A DNA stretch of 64,000 nt from Sphingomicrobium astaxanthinifaciens (GCF_022865105.1 NZ_JAKNYM010000002.1:963501-1027500), one strand, 5' to 3'. Shown: positions 41,396 to 52,318, counted from the stretch's first letter. The notes: generated by a model from the sequence alone, not told the origin. A program made the numbers and translations.

Positions 41396-42319
41396 ATGTA
41401 CGCTTTCATTTTTCCCGGGCAGGGGAGCCAGAAGGTCGGCATGGGCGCCGAACTGGCCGCCGCGAGCCGCGCCGCGCGCGATACCTTCGACGAGGTCGAC
41501 GAGGCGCTGTCGCAGCACCTGTTCAAGCTGATGACCGACGGCCCCGCCGACGATCTCACCATGACCGCCAACGCGCAGCCCGCGATCATGGCGCATTCGA
41601 TCGCGGTCCTGCGCGCGAGCGGCATCGACCTTGCCGACAAGGCCGCTTTCGTGGCCGGGCACAGCCTCGGCGAATATTCGGCGCTGTGCGGCGCGGGCAG
41701 CTTCGCGCTCGCCGAGACCGCCAGCCTGCTGCGCGTCCGTGGTAATGCCATGCAGGACGCAGTGCCCGTGGGCGTCGGCGCAATGGCCGCGCTGCTGGGT
41801 GTCGATATCGCCAAGGCGCAGGAAATCGCGCAAGGCTGCGCCGAGGGGCAGGTGTGCGAGGTCGCCAATGATAATGATCCGGGGCAGGTGGTGCTGTCGG
41901 GCCATGCCGAGGCGATCGACCGCGTCGTCGAGCGCGCCAAGGAGATGGGGGCCAAGCGCGCGATCAAGCTGCCCGTGTCGGCGCCCTTCCATTGTTCGCT
42001 GATGCGCCCGGCCGCCGACCGAATGGCGGTGGCGCTGGCCGAGCACAAGCCGGTGGCGCCCTCGGTGCCGCTGGTCGCCAACGTGACTGCCGAGGCCTCG
42101 TCGGAGGCGCCCGCGATCCTCAGCCAGCTGGTCGAGCAGGTGACGGGCCGCGTGCGCTGGCGCGAGAGCATCCAATATAAGGCGGACAAGGGCGTGACCC
42201 ATTTCGTCGAGGTCGGCGGCAAGGTTGTCGGCCCGATGGTCAAGAAGATCGTGCCCGACGCGACGGCGACCAGCCTCGTGACGATGGCCGACCTCGAAGC
42301 ATTTGCGAAGGAAGTCTGA
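41396..42319 (+). CDS. fabD: malonyl-CoA:ACP transacylase
   Basis: FabD moves malonyl groups from CoA to acyl carrier protein to start fatty acid elongation. The 307-residue protein has FIFPGQGSQKVGMG, the nucleophile serine in AGHSLGEYSALC, the RGNAMQDAVPVGVGAM arginine segment and the catalytic histidine in SAPFHCSLM. AGGAGGG precedes the ATG. Its stop overlaps the fabG start (TGATG), so the two are translationally coupled. Confidence 0.97.
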   Translation: MYAFIFPGQGSQKVGMGAELAAASRAARDTFDEVDEALSQHLFKLMTDGPADDLTMTANAQPAIMAHSIAVLRASGIDLADKAAFVAGHSLGEYSALCGAGSFALAETASLLRVRGNAMQDAVPVGVGAMAALLGVDIAKAQEIAQGCAEGQVCEVANDNDPGQVVLSGHAEAIDRVVERAKEMGAKRAIKLPVSAPFHCSLMRPAADRMAVALAEHKPVAPSVPLVANVTAEASSEAPAILSQLVEQVTGRVRWRESIQYKADKGVTHFVEVGGKVVGPMVKKIVPDATATSLVTMADLEAFAKEV

Positions 42320-43056
42320 TGTTTTCACTCCAAGGAAAAACCGCGCTGCTGACCGGCGCATCGGGCGGCCTCGGGTCGGCGATCGCCAAGGCGCTTCATG
42401 CACAGGGCGCGCGGATCGCGCTGTCGGGCTCGAACGAGGCCAAGCTCAAGGCCTTCGCCGACGAGCTCGGCGGCGATCACGTCACGCTGGTCGCGAACCT
42501 CTCGGATGCCGACGCGGTCGACGGGCTGGTGCCCGCCGCGGTCGACAAGCTCGGCAAGCTCGACATCCTCGTCAACAATGCCGGCATCACCCGCGACAAC
42601 CTCGCGATGCGGATGAAGGATGACGAGTGGGACGACGTCATCAAGGTCAACCTCGAGGCCGCCTTCCGGCTGATGCGCGCGGCGGTCAAGCCGATGATGC
42701 GCGCGCGCGGCGGGCGGATCGTCAACATCAGCTCGGTGGTTGGCCAGACGGGCAATCCCGGGCAGATGAACTATGTCGCCGCCAAGGCCGGGCTCGTGGG
42801 CATGTCGAAGAGCCTCGCGCAGGAAGTGGCGAGCCGCAACATCACGGTGAACTGCGTGGCGCCGGGCTTCATGACCTCGGCGATGACCCATGCCCTGGAC
42901 GACAAGCAGAAGGACGCGATCCTGTCGAAGATCCCGATGGGCAAGATGGGGTCGGGCGAGGATATCGGCGCGGCGGTCGCCTATCTCGCCAGCGACGAGG
43001 CCGGCTACATGACCGGCCAGACGCTGCACGTGAATGGCGGGATGGCGATGGTGTAA
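42319..43056 (+). CDS. fabG: 3-oxoacyl-ACP reductase
   Basis: FabG reduces 3-oxoacyl-ACP with NADPH in fatty acid synthesis. The 245-residue SDR shows LLTGASGGLGSAIAKAL, VNNAGITRDNLAMRM, ISSVVGQTGNPGQMNYVAAKAGLVG (Ser, Tyr-x3-Lys) and VAPGFMTSAMTHAL. Its location directly after fabD supports the assignment over other SDRs. acpP does not follow within the window; a convergent cold-shock-like gene comes next. Confidence 0.95.
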   Translation: MFSLQGKTALLTGASGGLGSAIAKALHAQGARIALSGSNEAKLKAFADELGGDHVTLVANLSDADAVDGLVPAAVDKLGKLDILVNNAGITRDNLAMRMKDDEWDDVIKVNLEAAFRLMRAAVKPMMRARGGRIVNISSVVGQTGNPGQMNYVAAKAGLVGMSKSLAQEVASRNITVNCVAPGFMTSAMTHALDDKQKDAILSKIPMGKMGSGEDIGAAVAYLASDEAGYMTGQTLHVNGGMAMV

Positions 43057-43101
43057 GGCGCGGCGACGGGCCGGGTCCGGCCCGGCGCCGTCACCGCCCG
43101 G

Positions 43102-43389
43102 TCAGAAGATCGACTTGAAGCCCGCGTCGTGCAGGCGTTCCATCGACATGTTGGAGCGTCCCGCGACGATCTTGGGGTCCTGCAACTGGGTGATGCGCTG
43201 GGCATGGATCCGGCCTTCGGCGTCGATCGCGCGATCGAAGCTGACCCGGCAGTTGCGGGTCAGGTGATCGAGCCCCGAGGCATCGAGATCGCGCGGCTCC
43301 ACGCGCAGGTCGCTGTCGTCGTCATCGCAGTGAATGACCCCGCAGCGGTGTGCTTCGTTGTAAGCGGTGACGGTTCCTTCGAGCGACAT
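43102..43389 (-). CDS. degenerate cold-shock-domain-like protein
   Basis: A 95-residue protein whose first 65 residues align by eye with a cold-shock domain: GTVTAYNEAHRCGVIHCDDD, then RVSFDRAIDAEGRIHAQRITQL. However, the RNA-binding motifs are lost: the KGFGFI position reads HRCGVI and the VFVHF position reads LRVEP, so aromatic contacts are missing. A further 25-residue tail contains SNMSMERLHDAGFKSIF. It may keep the fold without nucleic acid binding. GGAGA precedes the ATG at 43389. Confidence 0.65.
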   Translation of the reverse strand: MSLEGTVTAYNEAHRCGVIHCDDDDSDLRVEPRDLDASGLDHLTRNCRVSFDRAIDAEGRIHAQRITQLQDPKIVAGRSNMSMERLHDAGFKSIF

Positions 43390-43553
43390 CTGATCGTCTC
43401 CTATTTTCCGAGCTCGAGAACGATCGGCCGGGCGGGGTGATGAACGGCGTCCAGTCGAGCCTTTCCTATAGCATAAAGCGCGCCGCCTGCGCACGCATTC
43501 CGTCGATTTTTCGTGTCGCTTCAACGAGATGGCGGGGAAGGCGGGGGGCGCAC

Positions 43554-43581
43554 CTTGTCACTGCAAATGCCCTCCCTATAT
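43554..43581 (+). promoter_or_regulatory. heat-shock/housekeeping promoter of dnaK
   Basis: CTTGTC and CCCTATAT are separated by 14 bases, resembling the sigma-32 pattern; the same region also reads TTGTCA-N16-TATATC, a sigma-70 match. It lies 70 bases before the dnaK start. Confidence 0.5.
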
Positions 43582-43650
43582 CGCGCTCGAAGCGAATTTT
43601 TCTCCGCCCCGACGGGGCAACAGGGGTCTAGCAGAGAGGGAAGTACATCT

Positions 43651-45591
<1,941 letters not shown>

Positions 45592-45599
45592 GCCATGCG

Positions 45600-45629
45600 G
45601 GCGCCGCTCCTTGCTGAAGGGGCGGCGCC
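45600..45629 (+). promoter_or_regulatory. hairpin between dnaK and dnaJ
   Basis: GGCGCCGC-TCCTT and AAGGG-GCGGCGCC form 13 pairs (one wobble) around a GCTG loop, followed by TTCG. The short T run suggests partial termination or an RNA-stability element that lowers dnaJ relative to dnaK. Confidence 0.55.
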
Positions 45630-45656
45630 TTCGTGCGTCTGGGGTGGGACGAGATA

Positions 45657-46787
45657 ATGGCCGATACCGACTATTACGAACTGCTGGGCGTCGCGCGCGA
45701 TGCCGACGCGGGCGACATCAAGCGCGCCTATCGCAAGGCGGCGATGGACTGTCATCCCGACCGCCACAATGGCTGCGTCGACAAGGAAGCGCGCTTCAAG
45801 GCGATCAACGAGGCGTATGACGTCCTCAAGGACCCGCAGAAGCGCGCCGCTTACGACCGCTTCGGCAAGGCCGCCTTCGAGGGCGGCGGGCCGGGGGGCG
45901 GCAACCCCTTCGGCGGCGGCGGCGCGGGCGCCGATTTCTCCGATATCTTCTCCTCGATCTTCGGCGAGATGGCGGGCGGTGGTCGCGGCCGCGCGCGCCC
46001 CTCGCCGGGGCGCGGGGCGGACTTACGCTACGATCTCGACCTCACGCTCGAGGAAGCCTTCGCGGGGACCGAGAAGACGATCACGATCGAGGCGATGGCG
46101 CCGTGCGAGCCGTGCGAAGGCAATGGCTCGGCGGGCACCTCGCGACCGGTCGTGTGCGAGACCTGTGGCGGCGCGGGCAAGGTGCGCGCGCAACAGGGCT
46201 TCTTTCTCGTCGAACGCGGTTGCCCGGGGTGCAACGGCACCGGGCAGGTCGTCGCCGACCCCTGCCACCATTGCAACGGCGAGGGCCGGATGCCGCGCAA
46301 GCGCAAGCTGTCGGTCGACATCCCCGCCGGGGTCGACGACGGCAACCGCATCCGCGTGGCGGGCGAGGGCGAGGCGGGGGTGCGCGGCGCGCCGCGCGGC
46401 GATCTCTACCTCTTCGTCCACATGAAGCGGCATCCGATCTTCCGCCGCGAGGGCTCGACGCTCGTCGCCGAGGTGCCGGTCAGCTTCACCACCGCCGCGC
46501 TGGGCGGCGAGGTCGAGGTGCCGGGCGTCGACGGCCAGCCGGTCGCCTTCCGGATCAAGCCGGGGATGCAGTCGGGCGAGACACTGCAAAAGCGCGGCGC
46601 GGGCATGACGGTGGTCAACTCGGTCGGGCGCGGCGACATGATCGCGCGCATCCACGTCGAGACGCCGGTCAAGCTGTCCAAGAAGCAGAAGGAACTGCTC
46701 GAGCAGTTCCGCGAGACCGAAACAGGCGACGAATGCCCCGCCACCAAGGGCTTTTTCGGGCGCATGAAGGAAATGTTCGACGGCTAG
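45657..46787 (+). CDS. dnaJ: molecular chaperone DnaJ
   Basis: DnaJ delivers substrates to DnaK and stimulates its ATPase. The 376-residue type I protein has a J domain (DYYELLGVARDADAGDIKRAY, with the essential HPD in DCHPDRHNG) and a Gly/Phe-rich linker. Four zinc-binding repeats follow (CEPCEGNG, CETCGGAG, CPGCNGTG, CHHCNGEG), then the C-terminal client-binding domain. The ATG at 45657 starts MADTDYYE; an earlier in-frame start lies within the leader. Complete and normal. Confidence 0.98.
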   Translation: MADTDYYELLGVARDADAGDIKRAYRKAAMDCHPDRHNGCVDKEARFKAINEAYDVLKDPQKRAAYDRFGKAAFEGGGPGGGNPFGGGGAGADFSDIFSSIFGEMAGGGRGRARPSPGRGADLRYDLDLTLEEAFAGTEKTITIEAMAPCEPCEGNGSAGTSRPVVCETCGGAGKVRAQQGFFLVERGCPGCNGTGQVVADPCHHCNGEGRMPRKRKLSVDIPAGVDDGNRIRVAGEGEAGVRGAPRGDLYLFVHMKRHPIFRREGSTLVAEVPVSFTTAALGGEVEVPGVDGQPVAFRIKPGMQSGETLQKRGAGMTVVNSVGRGDMIARIHVETPVKLSKKQKELLEQFRETETGDECPATKGFFGRMKEMFDG

Positions 46788-46840
46788 CGTGCGCGGCGCG
46801 CGCGCGGCCGAGGCGGGCGCGGGGAACCGGCGGCTCGCGG

Positions 46841-46866
46841 CTGTTGTTGGGGCAACGCAACAACAG
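46841..46866 (+). promoter_or_regulatory. hairpin at the ribosome site of the MBL-fold gene
   Basis: CTGTTGTTG and CAACAACAG pair perfectly over nine bases around the loop GGGCAACG. The 3' arm touches the AGGGGA ribosome site of the gene starting at 46878, so it could modulate translation. Confidence 0.45.
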
Positions 46867-46877
46867 GGGACAGATCC

Positions 46878-47777
46878 ATGCGCCATCTCGCCGCCGGCCT
46901 TCTCGCCGCCACCCTCATGGCCCCCGCGGCCGCCGCGCAGGACGACACGGTCACGAGCCAGTGCCTCGACGAGCGCGTCTGCGTGCTGTTCGGGCCGGGC
47001 GGCAATGTCGCGCTGCATCGCGGGGCCGACGGACTGATCCTCATCGACGACAAATATGAGCGCACCGGCGAGGCGCTGCTCGCCGCCATCGCGCAGTTGA
47101 GCGAGGCGCCGCTGAGCTTCGTCGTCAACACCCACTATCATGCCGACCACAGCGGCGCGAACGAGCGCATGCGGATGGCGGGCGGCAAGGTGGTCGCGCA
47201 TCGCAACGCGGGGCGGCGCATCGGCGAACAGGTCGCCGCGGCGGCCGCGCGCGGCGAGGCGAGCGCCGAGGAATGGATGCGGCTGCCCGTCCTCACCTTC
47301 GACAGCGAGATCGACTTCCATCTCAACGGCGAGCGGATCCGGGTGGCGCATGCTCATCATGCGCATACCGATGGCGACAGCATCGTCTGGTTCGAGGACA
47401 GCCGCATCGTCCACATGGGCGATATCTACTTCAAGGACGTGACCTGGCCCTATCTCGACCTTGCTGCGGGCGGCTCGATCGATGGGGTGATCGCCGCAGT
47501 CCGCGGCGTGCTCGCGCAGATCGACGAGGACTGGACGGTGATCCCGGGGCATGGCCCCGTCGCCACCCATGCGGACCTGCACGCCTATCACGACATGCTG
47601 GTCTCGATCCGCAACGCGGTCGCTGCGGGGATCGCGCGCGGCGACGATCTCGCAGCGATCCAGGCGAGCGCCCCCGCCGCCGGCTATGCGGTGGGCGAGG
47701 GCTTCATCACCGCCGACAAGTTCATCGAGGCGGTCTACAAGAGCCTGCGCGGCGAGACCGATTATAGCCCCCGCTGA
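46878..47777 (+). CDS. secreted metallo-beta-lactamase-fold hydrolase
   Basis: A 299-residue exported enzyme of the MBL fold. The signal peptide ends near AAAAQD. The zinc motif VVNTHYHADHSG (HxHxDH), the histidine in VAHAHHAHTDGDS, MGDIYFKDVTWPY (Asp) and VIPGHGPVA (His) are all present. It resembles the quinoprotein relay system or beta-lactamase-related secreted hydrolases; a true carbapenemase role cannot be claimed from the sequence. The nine-pair hairpin ends at the ribosome site. Confidence 0.85.
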   Translation: MRHLAAGLLAATLMAPAAAAQDDTVTSQCLDERVCVLFGPGGNVALHRGADGLILIDDKYERTGEALLAAIAQLSEAPLSFVVNTHYHADHSGANERMRMAGGKVVAHRNAGRRIGEQVAAAAARGEASAEEWMRLPVLTFDSEIDFHLNGERIRVAHAHHAHTDGDSIVWFEDSRIVHMGDIYFKDVTWPYLDLAAGGSIDGVIAAVRGVLAQIDEDWTVIPGHGPVATHADLHAYHDMLVSIRNAVAAGIARGDDLAAIQASAPAAGYAVGEGFITADKFIEAVYKSLRGETDYSPR

Positions 47778-47803
47778 GCCGTGCCCCCCGGCGCCGCGCG
47801 GGG

Positions 47804-50404
47804 TTAGTTGCCCGCGGCCAACAGCTCCTCGAGGCGGCGGCTCACCGTGCCGATGGTATAGGGTTTCTGCAGCACCGCCCGGGCGCGGTGCCGTTCGGGC
47901 AGCGAGGCCTGTTCGCCATAGCCGGTAGCGAAGACGAAGGGGATTGCCTCGTCCTCGAGCAGGTCGGCGATGCGGAAGCTGGTGGCATCGCCGAGGTTGA
48001 TATCGAGCACCGCGAAGTCGGGACGCGCGCGGTCGATCGCGGCGAGCGCGCCTTCGACCGTGGCCTCGGTGGCCACGTGCAGCGCCCCGAGCCGGTAGAG
48101 GATGTCCTCGGCATCGAGTGCGATGATGAGGCTGTCCTCGACCAGCAGCACCGTGCGCGCCTCGAGCAGCCGCTCGTTGACGCCGGCGCGGGGATCGGGG
48201 GCGGCGGCGTGGGGCGCCGTCGCCGAGCCCGCGCGGGCCTGCTGCCCCTCCTTGCCGCTGCGCAGCGTGAGGTGGCGCGGCGGGATGATGAAGCTCGCGC
48301 GCACCCCCTCGGGGAGATAGTCGAGCCGCGCCTTGCCGCCAAGGTCGTAGGGCACGCTGCGCTCGATGATGGTGGTGCCGAACCCTTGGCGACGCGGCGG
48401 CTGCACCGGCGGGCCGCCCTGTTCGGTCCAGCGGATATTGAGATGGTCGGTCTCGTCGACATGCCAGTCGAGGTGGACCGTGCCCGAGGTCGACAGGCTG
48501 CCATATTTGGCCGAGTTGGTGACGAGCTCGTGGATCACCAGCGCCATCGTCGAATAGGCCTGCGGGTTGAGCAGGATGCCCGGCCCGTCGGTCGAGACGC
48601 GGTCCTTGTGCTCGACGAGGAAGGCGGCGACCTCGGCATCGATCAGCTGCTGGAATTGCGCCGGTCCCCAATGGTCCTCGGTGATCTGGTTGTGCGCCCG
48701 CGCCAGCGCATGGATGCGCCCGTCGACCATCGTCACGAATTCCTCGATCGAGGTGTCGTCGCTCGGCTTGGACTGGCGGATCAGCCCGCGGATGAGGCTG
48801 AGGATGTTGCGCACCCGATGGTTGAGCTCGGCGATCAGCAGCTCCTGCCGGTCGTTGGCCGCCTGCCGTTCGACGCTGGCCTCGTCGGACAGCCGCAGCA
48901 CCACCTCGATGAGGGTAGCGCGCAGCGTCTCGGCGATGCGCTTTTCGGTCTCGCTGAACGGGCGCGAGCGGCCCTCGACCGTTTCCTTCCACTCGGCGAA
49001 GCTCTCGCGCGGGTGGAGGCGCTTGCCGTTGGGGCCGAAACTCGCGGGCTTTTGCGGATTGCCCGCCCAGCGCACCGAGCGGACCCGCTCCTCGCGGAAC
49101 AGCACGACATAATCGCGCGGGGTGCGGCTGATCGGGATCGCGAGCATGCCCGCGGCGGTGCCGCTATACGTCTCGGCGCCGTCGACCACGTCGGCGATCC
49201 GGTCGGTGGCGAAGACCCGCCCCGCGGCGGTGCCGTTGAGCGCTTGGACGATGCGCGCGAACTGCTGGGTGTCGGGGGTGCGCCCGGCAAAGGCGTAATT
49301 GCCGTTGATCCAGACCGCGACCCCGTCGGCGGGGACCACCCCGGTGACGATGTCCGAGAACCACTGCGGGTCGCGCAGCAGCGATTCGTCGGTGGCGATC
49401 GCGCCGAGCAGCTGGTTCGACATCTCGCGCGCCTGGCGCTCGAGCGCCATCAGCGCCTGCCGCTCGCGCGATTCCACGCGCATCGCGAACAGCTGGCCGA
49501 ACAGTTCGGCGACCGCGCGCCGTTCGAACCCGGGGCAGCGCGGGCTGTAATGGTGGGCGACGACCATCCCCCACAGCTGGTTGTCGGTGATGATCGACAG
49601 CGTGAGGGTGGCCTGCACCCCCATGTTTTTGAGATATTCGATATGGATCGGGCTGACCGAGCGCAGCACCGAGAGCGACAGGTCGATCGGCTCGCCCTCG
49701 CCATCGGTCGCGGGCAGAACCGGCACGGGCTCGGCATCGACGTCGGTGATCACCCGCATCAGCGAGCGCAGGTAGAGCGCGCGTGCCTGCCGCGGGATGT
49801 CGCTGGCCGGATAGTGCAGCCCGAGGAAGGTGCCGATCCCGTTCTTGGCCGCTTCGGCCACGACCTCGCCCGACCCGTCGGGGTCGAACCGGTAGACCAT
49901 CACCCGGTCATAACCGGTCAGCGCGCGCACCTGCCGCGCCGCCTCGCGCAGGAACCCGTCCATGTCGGGGGCGCTGTCGAGCCGGCTGACCATCGAGCGG
50001 ACCATTCCGCTGGCATCGCCATATTCCTTCTCGCGGCTCGGCTCGCCCTCCATCACGATCATGCCCTGCGACATGTGCAGCGCGATGTCGTAGCGTTGCG
50101 GATCGTCGTCGTTGAGGCAGAGCCGGAACAGCCGTTCGATGGCATCGGGGCCGCGCAGCAGCGCGAGCCGGTTGCGCAGCGCGTGGATCGCCTCGCCCGA
50201 GAGGAACTCCTGCGCGCGCTTGCCGAGCGGGTCGTCCCCGACGGGCAGGAAGTCGCCGAGGTTGGCCGAATAGCGCATCACCTGCCAGTCGATCGAGAAG
50301 GCGATGAGGAACCCGACCGGCTGGATCCCGCCCAGCAGGTGGATCGGCTCGCGGTCGCAATTGGTGAGGTCGACGGGCCCTTCGAAGTCTTCGGCTTTGT
50401 TCAT
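47804..50404 (-). CDS. bphP: bacteriophytochrome with HWE-type histidine kinase and receiver domain
   Basis: An 866-residue red/far-red light sensor kinase. The chromophore-attaching cysteine is Cys16 in NCDREPIHLLGGIQPVGF, followed by a PAS domain. A GAF domain with the biliverdin motif PASDIPRQAR and a PHY domain whose tongue carries HPRESF come next. The kinase is of the HWE/HisKA2 class: the phosphorylated histidine is about His529 in AELNHRVRN, with the N box HELVTNSAKYG and GFGTTIIER. A C-terminal receiver domain (phospho-acceptor Asp801 in LDINLG) makes it a hybrid. The gene overlaps bphO by four bases. Kinases of this class feed the general stress response in relatives. Confidence 0.95.
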   Translation of the reverse strand: MNKAEDFEGPVDLTNCDREPIHLLGGIQPVGFLIAFSIDWQVMRYSANLGDFLPVGDDPLGKRAQEFLSGEAIHALRNRLALLRGPDAIERLFRLCLNDDDPQRYDIALHMSQGMIVMEGEPSREKEYGDASGMVRSMVSRLDSAPDMDGFLREAARQVRALTGYDRVMVYRFDPDGSGEVVAEAAKNGIGTFLGLHYPASDIPRQARALYLRSLMRVITDVDAEPVPVLPATDGEGEPIDLSLSVLRSVSPIHIEYLKNMGVQATLTLSIITDNQLWGMVVAHHYSPRCPGFERRAVAELFGQLFAMRVESRERQALMALERQAREMSNQLLGAIATDESLLRDPQWFSDIVTGVVPADGVAVWINGNYAFAGRTPDTQQFARIVQALNGTAAGRVFATDRIADVVDGAETYSGTAAGMLAIPISRTPRDYVVLFREERVRSVRWAGNPQKPASFGPNGKRLHPRESFAEWKETVEGRSRPFSETEKRIAETLRATLIEVVLRLSDEASVERQAANDRQELLIAELNHRVRNILSLIRGLIRQSKPSDDTSIEEFVTMVDGRIHALARAHNQITEDHWGPAQFQQLIDAEVAAFLVEHKDRVSTDGPGILLNPQAYSTMALVIHELVTNSAKYGSLSTSGTVHLDWHVDETDHLNIRWTEQGGPPVQPPRRQGFGTTIIERSVPYDLGGKARLDYLPEGVRASFIIPPRHLTLRSGKEGQQARAGSATAPHAAAPDPRAGVNERLLEARTVLLVEDSLIIALDAEDILYRLGALHVATEATVEGALAAIDRARPDFAVLDINLGDATSFRIADLLEDEAIPFVFATGYGEQASLPERHRARAVLQKPYTIGTVSRRLEELLAAGN

Positions 50405-50937
50405 CGGGCTCCAACATACGCATCGGCGGCGCGCGCGAAAGCCTCGAAGACGAGGATGGCCGCCCGCTCGGCCACGGCGCGGTCAACGGGCGAGGCGAGC
50501 TTCTGTTCAAGCAGCGCGACGAAATCGCGCCACGGGGTCGGCCCGGCATGCGCGAGGAAGGCCCGCGGGGCACCTGGGGGCAGGCCACGGCGCAGCACGA
50601 TCCCGCCGAGCCGCGAGCCCTCGAGCACATAGGCGGCGCCGAGGATGTCGGGGGTACCGAGCAGCGGGGCGAGGACGACGGGCGGGGGCAGGGCGTGGCC
50701 GAGGCGGTCGAGGTCGGCGAGCAGCGCGGGGCCGCGGCGATGCTCGGCCCAGCGCGGGATGACGCTCGCCGCGCCGGCATGGTCGAGCGCGGCTTCGACC
50801 GGCAGCAGCGCGGCGGCCTGCGCGCGCAGGAACCGCGCATAGTCGTCGCCCCGCGCGAGGTCGAGCGCGGCCAGGCGGCGGTCGAGCGCCTCGTGGCGCG
50901 AGGCGGTCGCGGCTTTCAGCGCGGCGCGGACGCTCAA
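50401..50937 (-). CDS. bphO: biliverdin-producing haem oxygenase
   Basis: A 178-residue haem oxygenase that opens haem to biliverdin, the chromophore of the adjacent phytochrome. The likely proximal histidine is His15 in TASRHEALDRRL; LLGTPDILGAAYVLEGSRLGG is the conserved distal helix. No ATG or GTG fits the start of the domain. The best start is a TTG at 50937 that overlaps the TGA of purB (TTGA), so expression probably depends on coupled translation from purB. Its own TGA overlaps the bphP start (ATGA). Confidence 0.88.
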   Translation of the reverse strand: MSVRAALKAATASRHEALDRRLAALDLARGDDYARFLRAQAAALLPVEAALDHAGAASVIPRWAEHRRGPALLADLDRLGHALPPPVVLAPLLGTPDILGAAYVLEGSRLGGIVLRRGLPPGAPRAFLAHAGPTPWRDFVALLEQKLASPVDRAVAERAAILVFEAFARAADAYVGAR

Positions 50938-52253
50938 GCGCCGAACACGCGGTCGAAGATGGTGTCGACGCGGGCGAGGTGGTGCTCGAGGTCGAACAGC
51001 GCCTCGAGCTCGTCCTCGCGCATGCGCTCGCGCACCTGCGGGTCGGCCTTGAGCAGCTCGAGCAGCTTGAGCCGCCCGTCCGATTCCCACACCCGCATCG
51101 CGTTCTTCTGGACGATCGCATAGCTGTCCTCGCGGCTGAGCCCCTTCTGGGTCAGCGCGAGGAGGACGCGCTGCGAGTGGATCAGCCCGCCCATGCGGTC
51201 GAGGTTCGCCTGCATGCGCTCGGGGTAGACGATCAGCTTGTCCATCACGCCCGTGAGCCGGGCGAGCGCAAAGTCGAGGGTGATGCAGGCGTCGGGGCCG
51301 ATGAAGCGTTCGACCGAGCTGTGGCTGATATCGCGCTCGTGCCACAGCGCGACATTCTCGAGCGCCGGGAGCGCATAGGCGCGCACCATCCGCGCCAGCC
51401 CGGTAAGGTTCTCGGTCAGCACCGGGTTGCGCTTGTGCGGCATCGCGCTCGAGCCCTTCTGCCCGGGCGAGAAATATTCCTCGGCCTCGAGCACCTCGGT
51501 GCGCTGGAGGTGGCGGATCTCGACGCTGAGCCGCTCGATCGAGGAGGCGATGACCGCGAGGGTGGCGAAGAATTCGGCATGGCGGTCGCGCGGGATGACC
51601 TGCGTCGAGATCGGCTCGGGGGTGAGCCCGAGCTCAGCTGCGACATGGTCCTCGATGCGCGGGTCGATGTTGGCGAAGGTGCCGACCGCCCCCGAGATCG
51701 CGCAGGTCGCGATCTCCTCGCGCGCGCTCTTGAGCCGGGCGAGCCCGCGGTGAAACTCGGCATAGGCCTGCGCGAGCTTCAAGCCGAAGCTGGTGGGCTC
51801 GGCGTGGATGCCGTGGCTGCGGCCCATGGTCGGGGTGCGCTTGTGCTCGTGGGCGCGGCGCTTGAGCACCTCGAGGAGCGCTTCCATGCCCTCGATCAAA
51901 AGGTCGGCCGACTGCTTGAGCTGGACCGCGAGGCTGGTGTCGAGCACGTCCGAGCTGGTCATCCCCTGGTGCAGCCAGCGGCGCTCGGGGCCGAGCTTTT
52001 CGCCCGCCCAGGTAAGGAAGGCGATGACGTCATGCTTGGTCACCGCCTCGATCGCGTCGATCGCGGGCACGTCGATCTCGCCGAGCACGTCCTCGTCATA
52101 GGCGCGGCGAATGGTCTTGGCGTCCTCGGCGTCGATCATGCCGATCTTGCCCATCGCCTCGGCGGCGAACACCTCGATCGCCCACCAGATGCGGTAACGG
52201 TTCTCGGTATCCCAGATGGCGGTCATCTCGGGACGAGCGTAGCGGGGGACCAT
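50934..52253 (-). CDS. purB: adenylosuccinate lyase
   Basis: PurB catalyses two eliminations in purine synthesis, releasing fumarate from SAICAR and adenylosuccinate. The 439-residue protein has GMTSSDVLDTSLAVQL, TMGRSHGIHAEPTSFG (catalytic His) and the fumarase-superfamily signature GSSAMPHKRNPVLTENL. The short form of about 430 residues is normal. It overlaps the TTG start of bphO by four bases, tying a housekeeping gene to the phytochrome genes. Confidence 0.97.
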   Translation of the reverse strand: MVPRYARPEMTAIWDTENRYRIWWAIEVFAAEAMGKIGMIDAEDAKTIRRAYDEDVLGEIDVPAIDAIEAVTKHDVIAFLTWAGEKLGPERRWLHQGMTSSDVLDTSLAVQLKQSADLLIEGMEALLEVLKRRAHEHKRTPTMGRSHGIHAEPTSFGLKLAQAYAEFHRGLARLKSAREEIATCAISGAVGTFANIDPRIEDHVAAELGLTPEPISTQVIPRDRHAEFFATLAVIASSIERLSVEIRHLQRTEVLEAEEYFSPGQKGSSAMPHKRNPVLTENLTGLARMVRAYALPALENVALWHERDISHSSVERFIGPDACITLDFALARLTGVMDKLIVYPERMQANLDRMGGLIHSQRVLLALTQKGLSREDSYAIVQKNAMRVWESDGRLKLLELLKADPQVRERMREDELEALFDLEHHLARVDTIFDRVFGA

Positions 52254-52318
52254 GGTGCGCTCCGAATGGCTGTCGTTTCGGCTGCGACTAGCAGGGGGGG
52301 CGGGGCTTCACAACCGCC

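Noticed and set aside
46023-48992. A 989-codon minus-strand frame
   Set aside because: It is antisense to dnaJ and the MBL gene and out of frame with bphP; composition is Arg/Gly-rich as expected of shadow frames in high-GC DNA.
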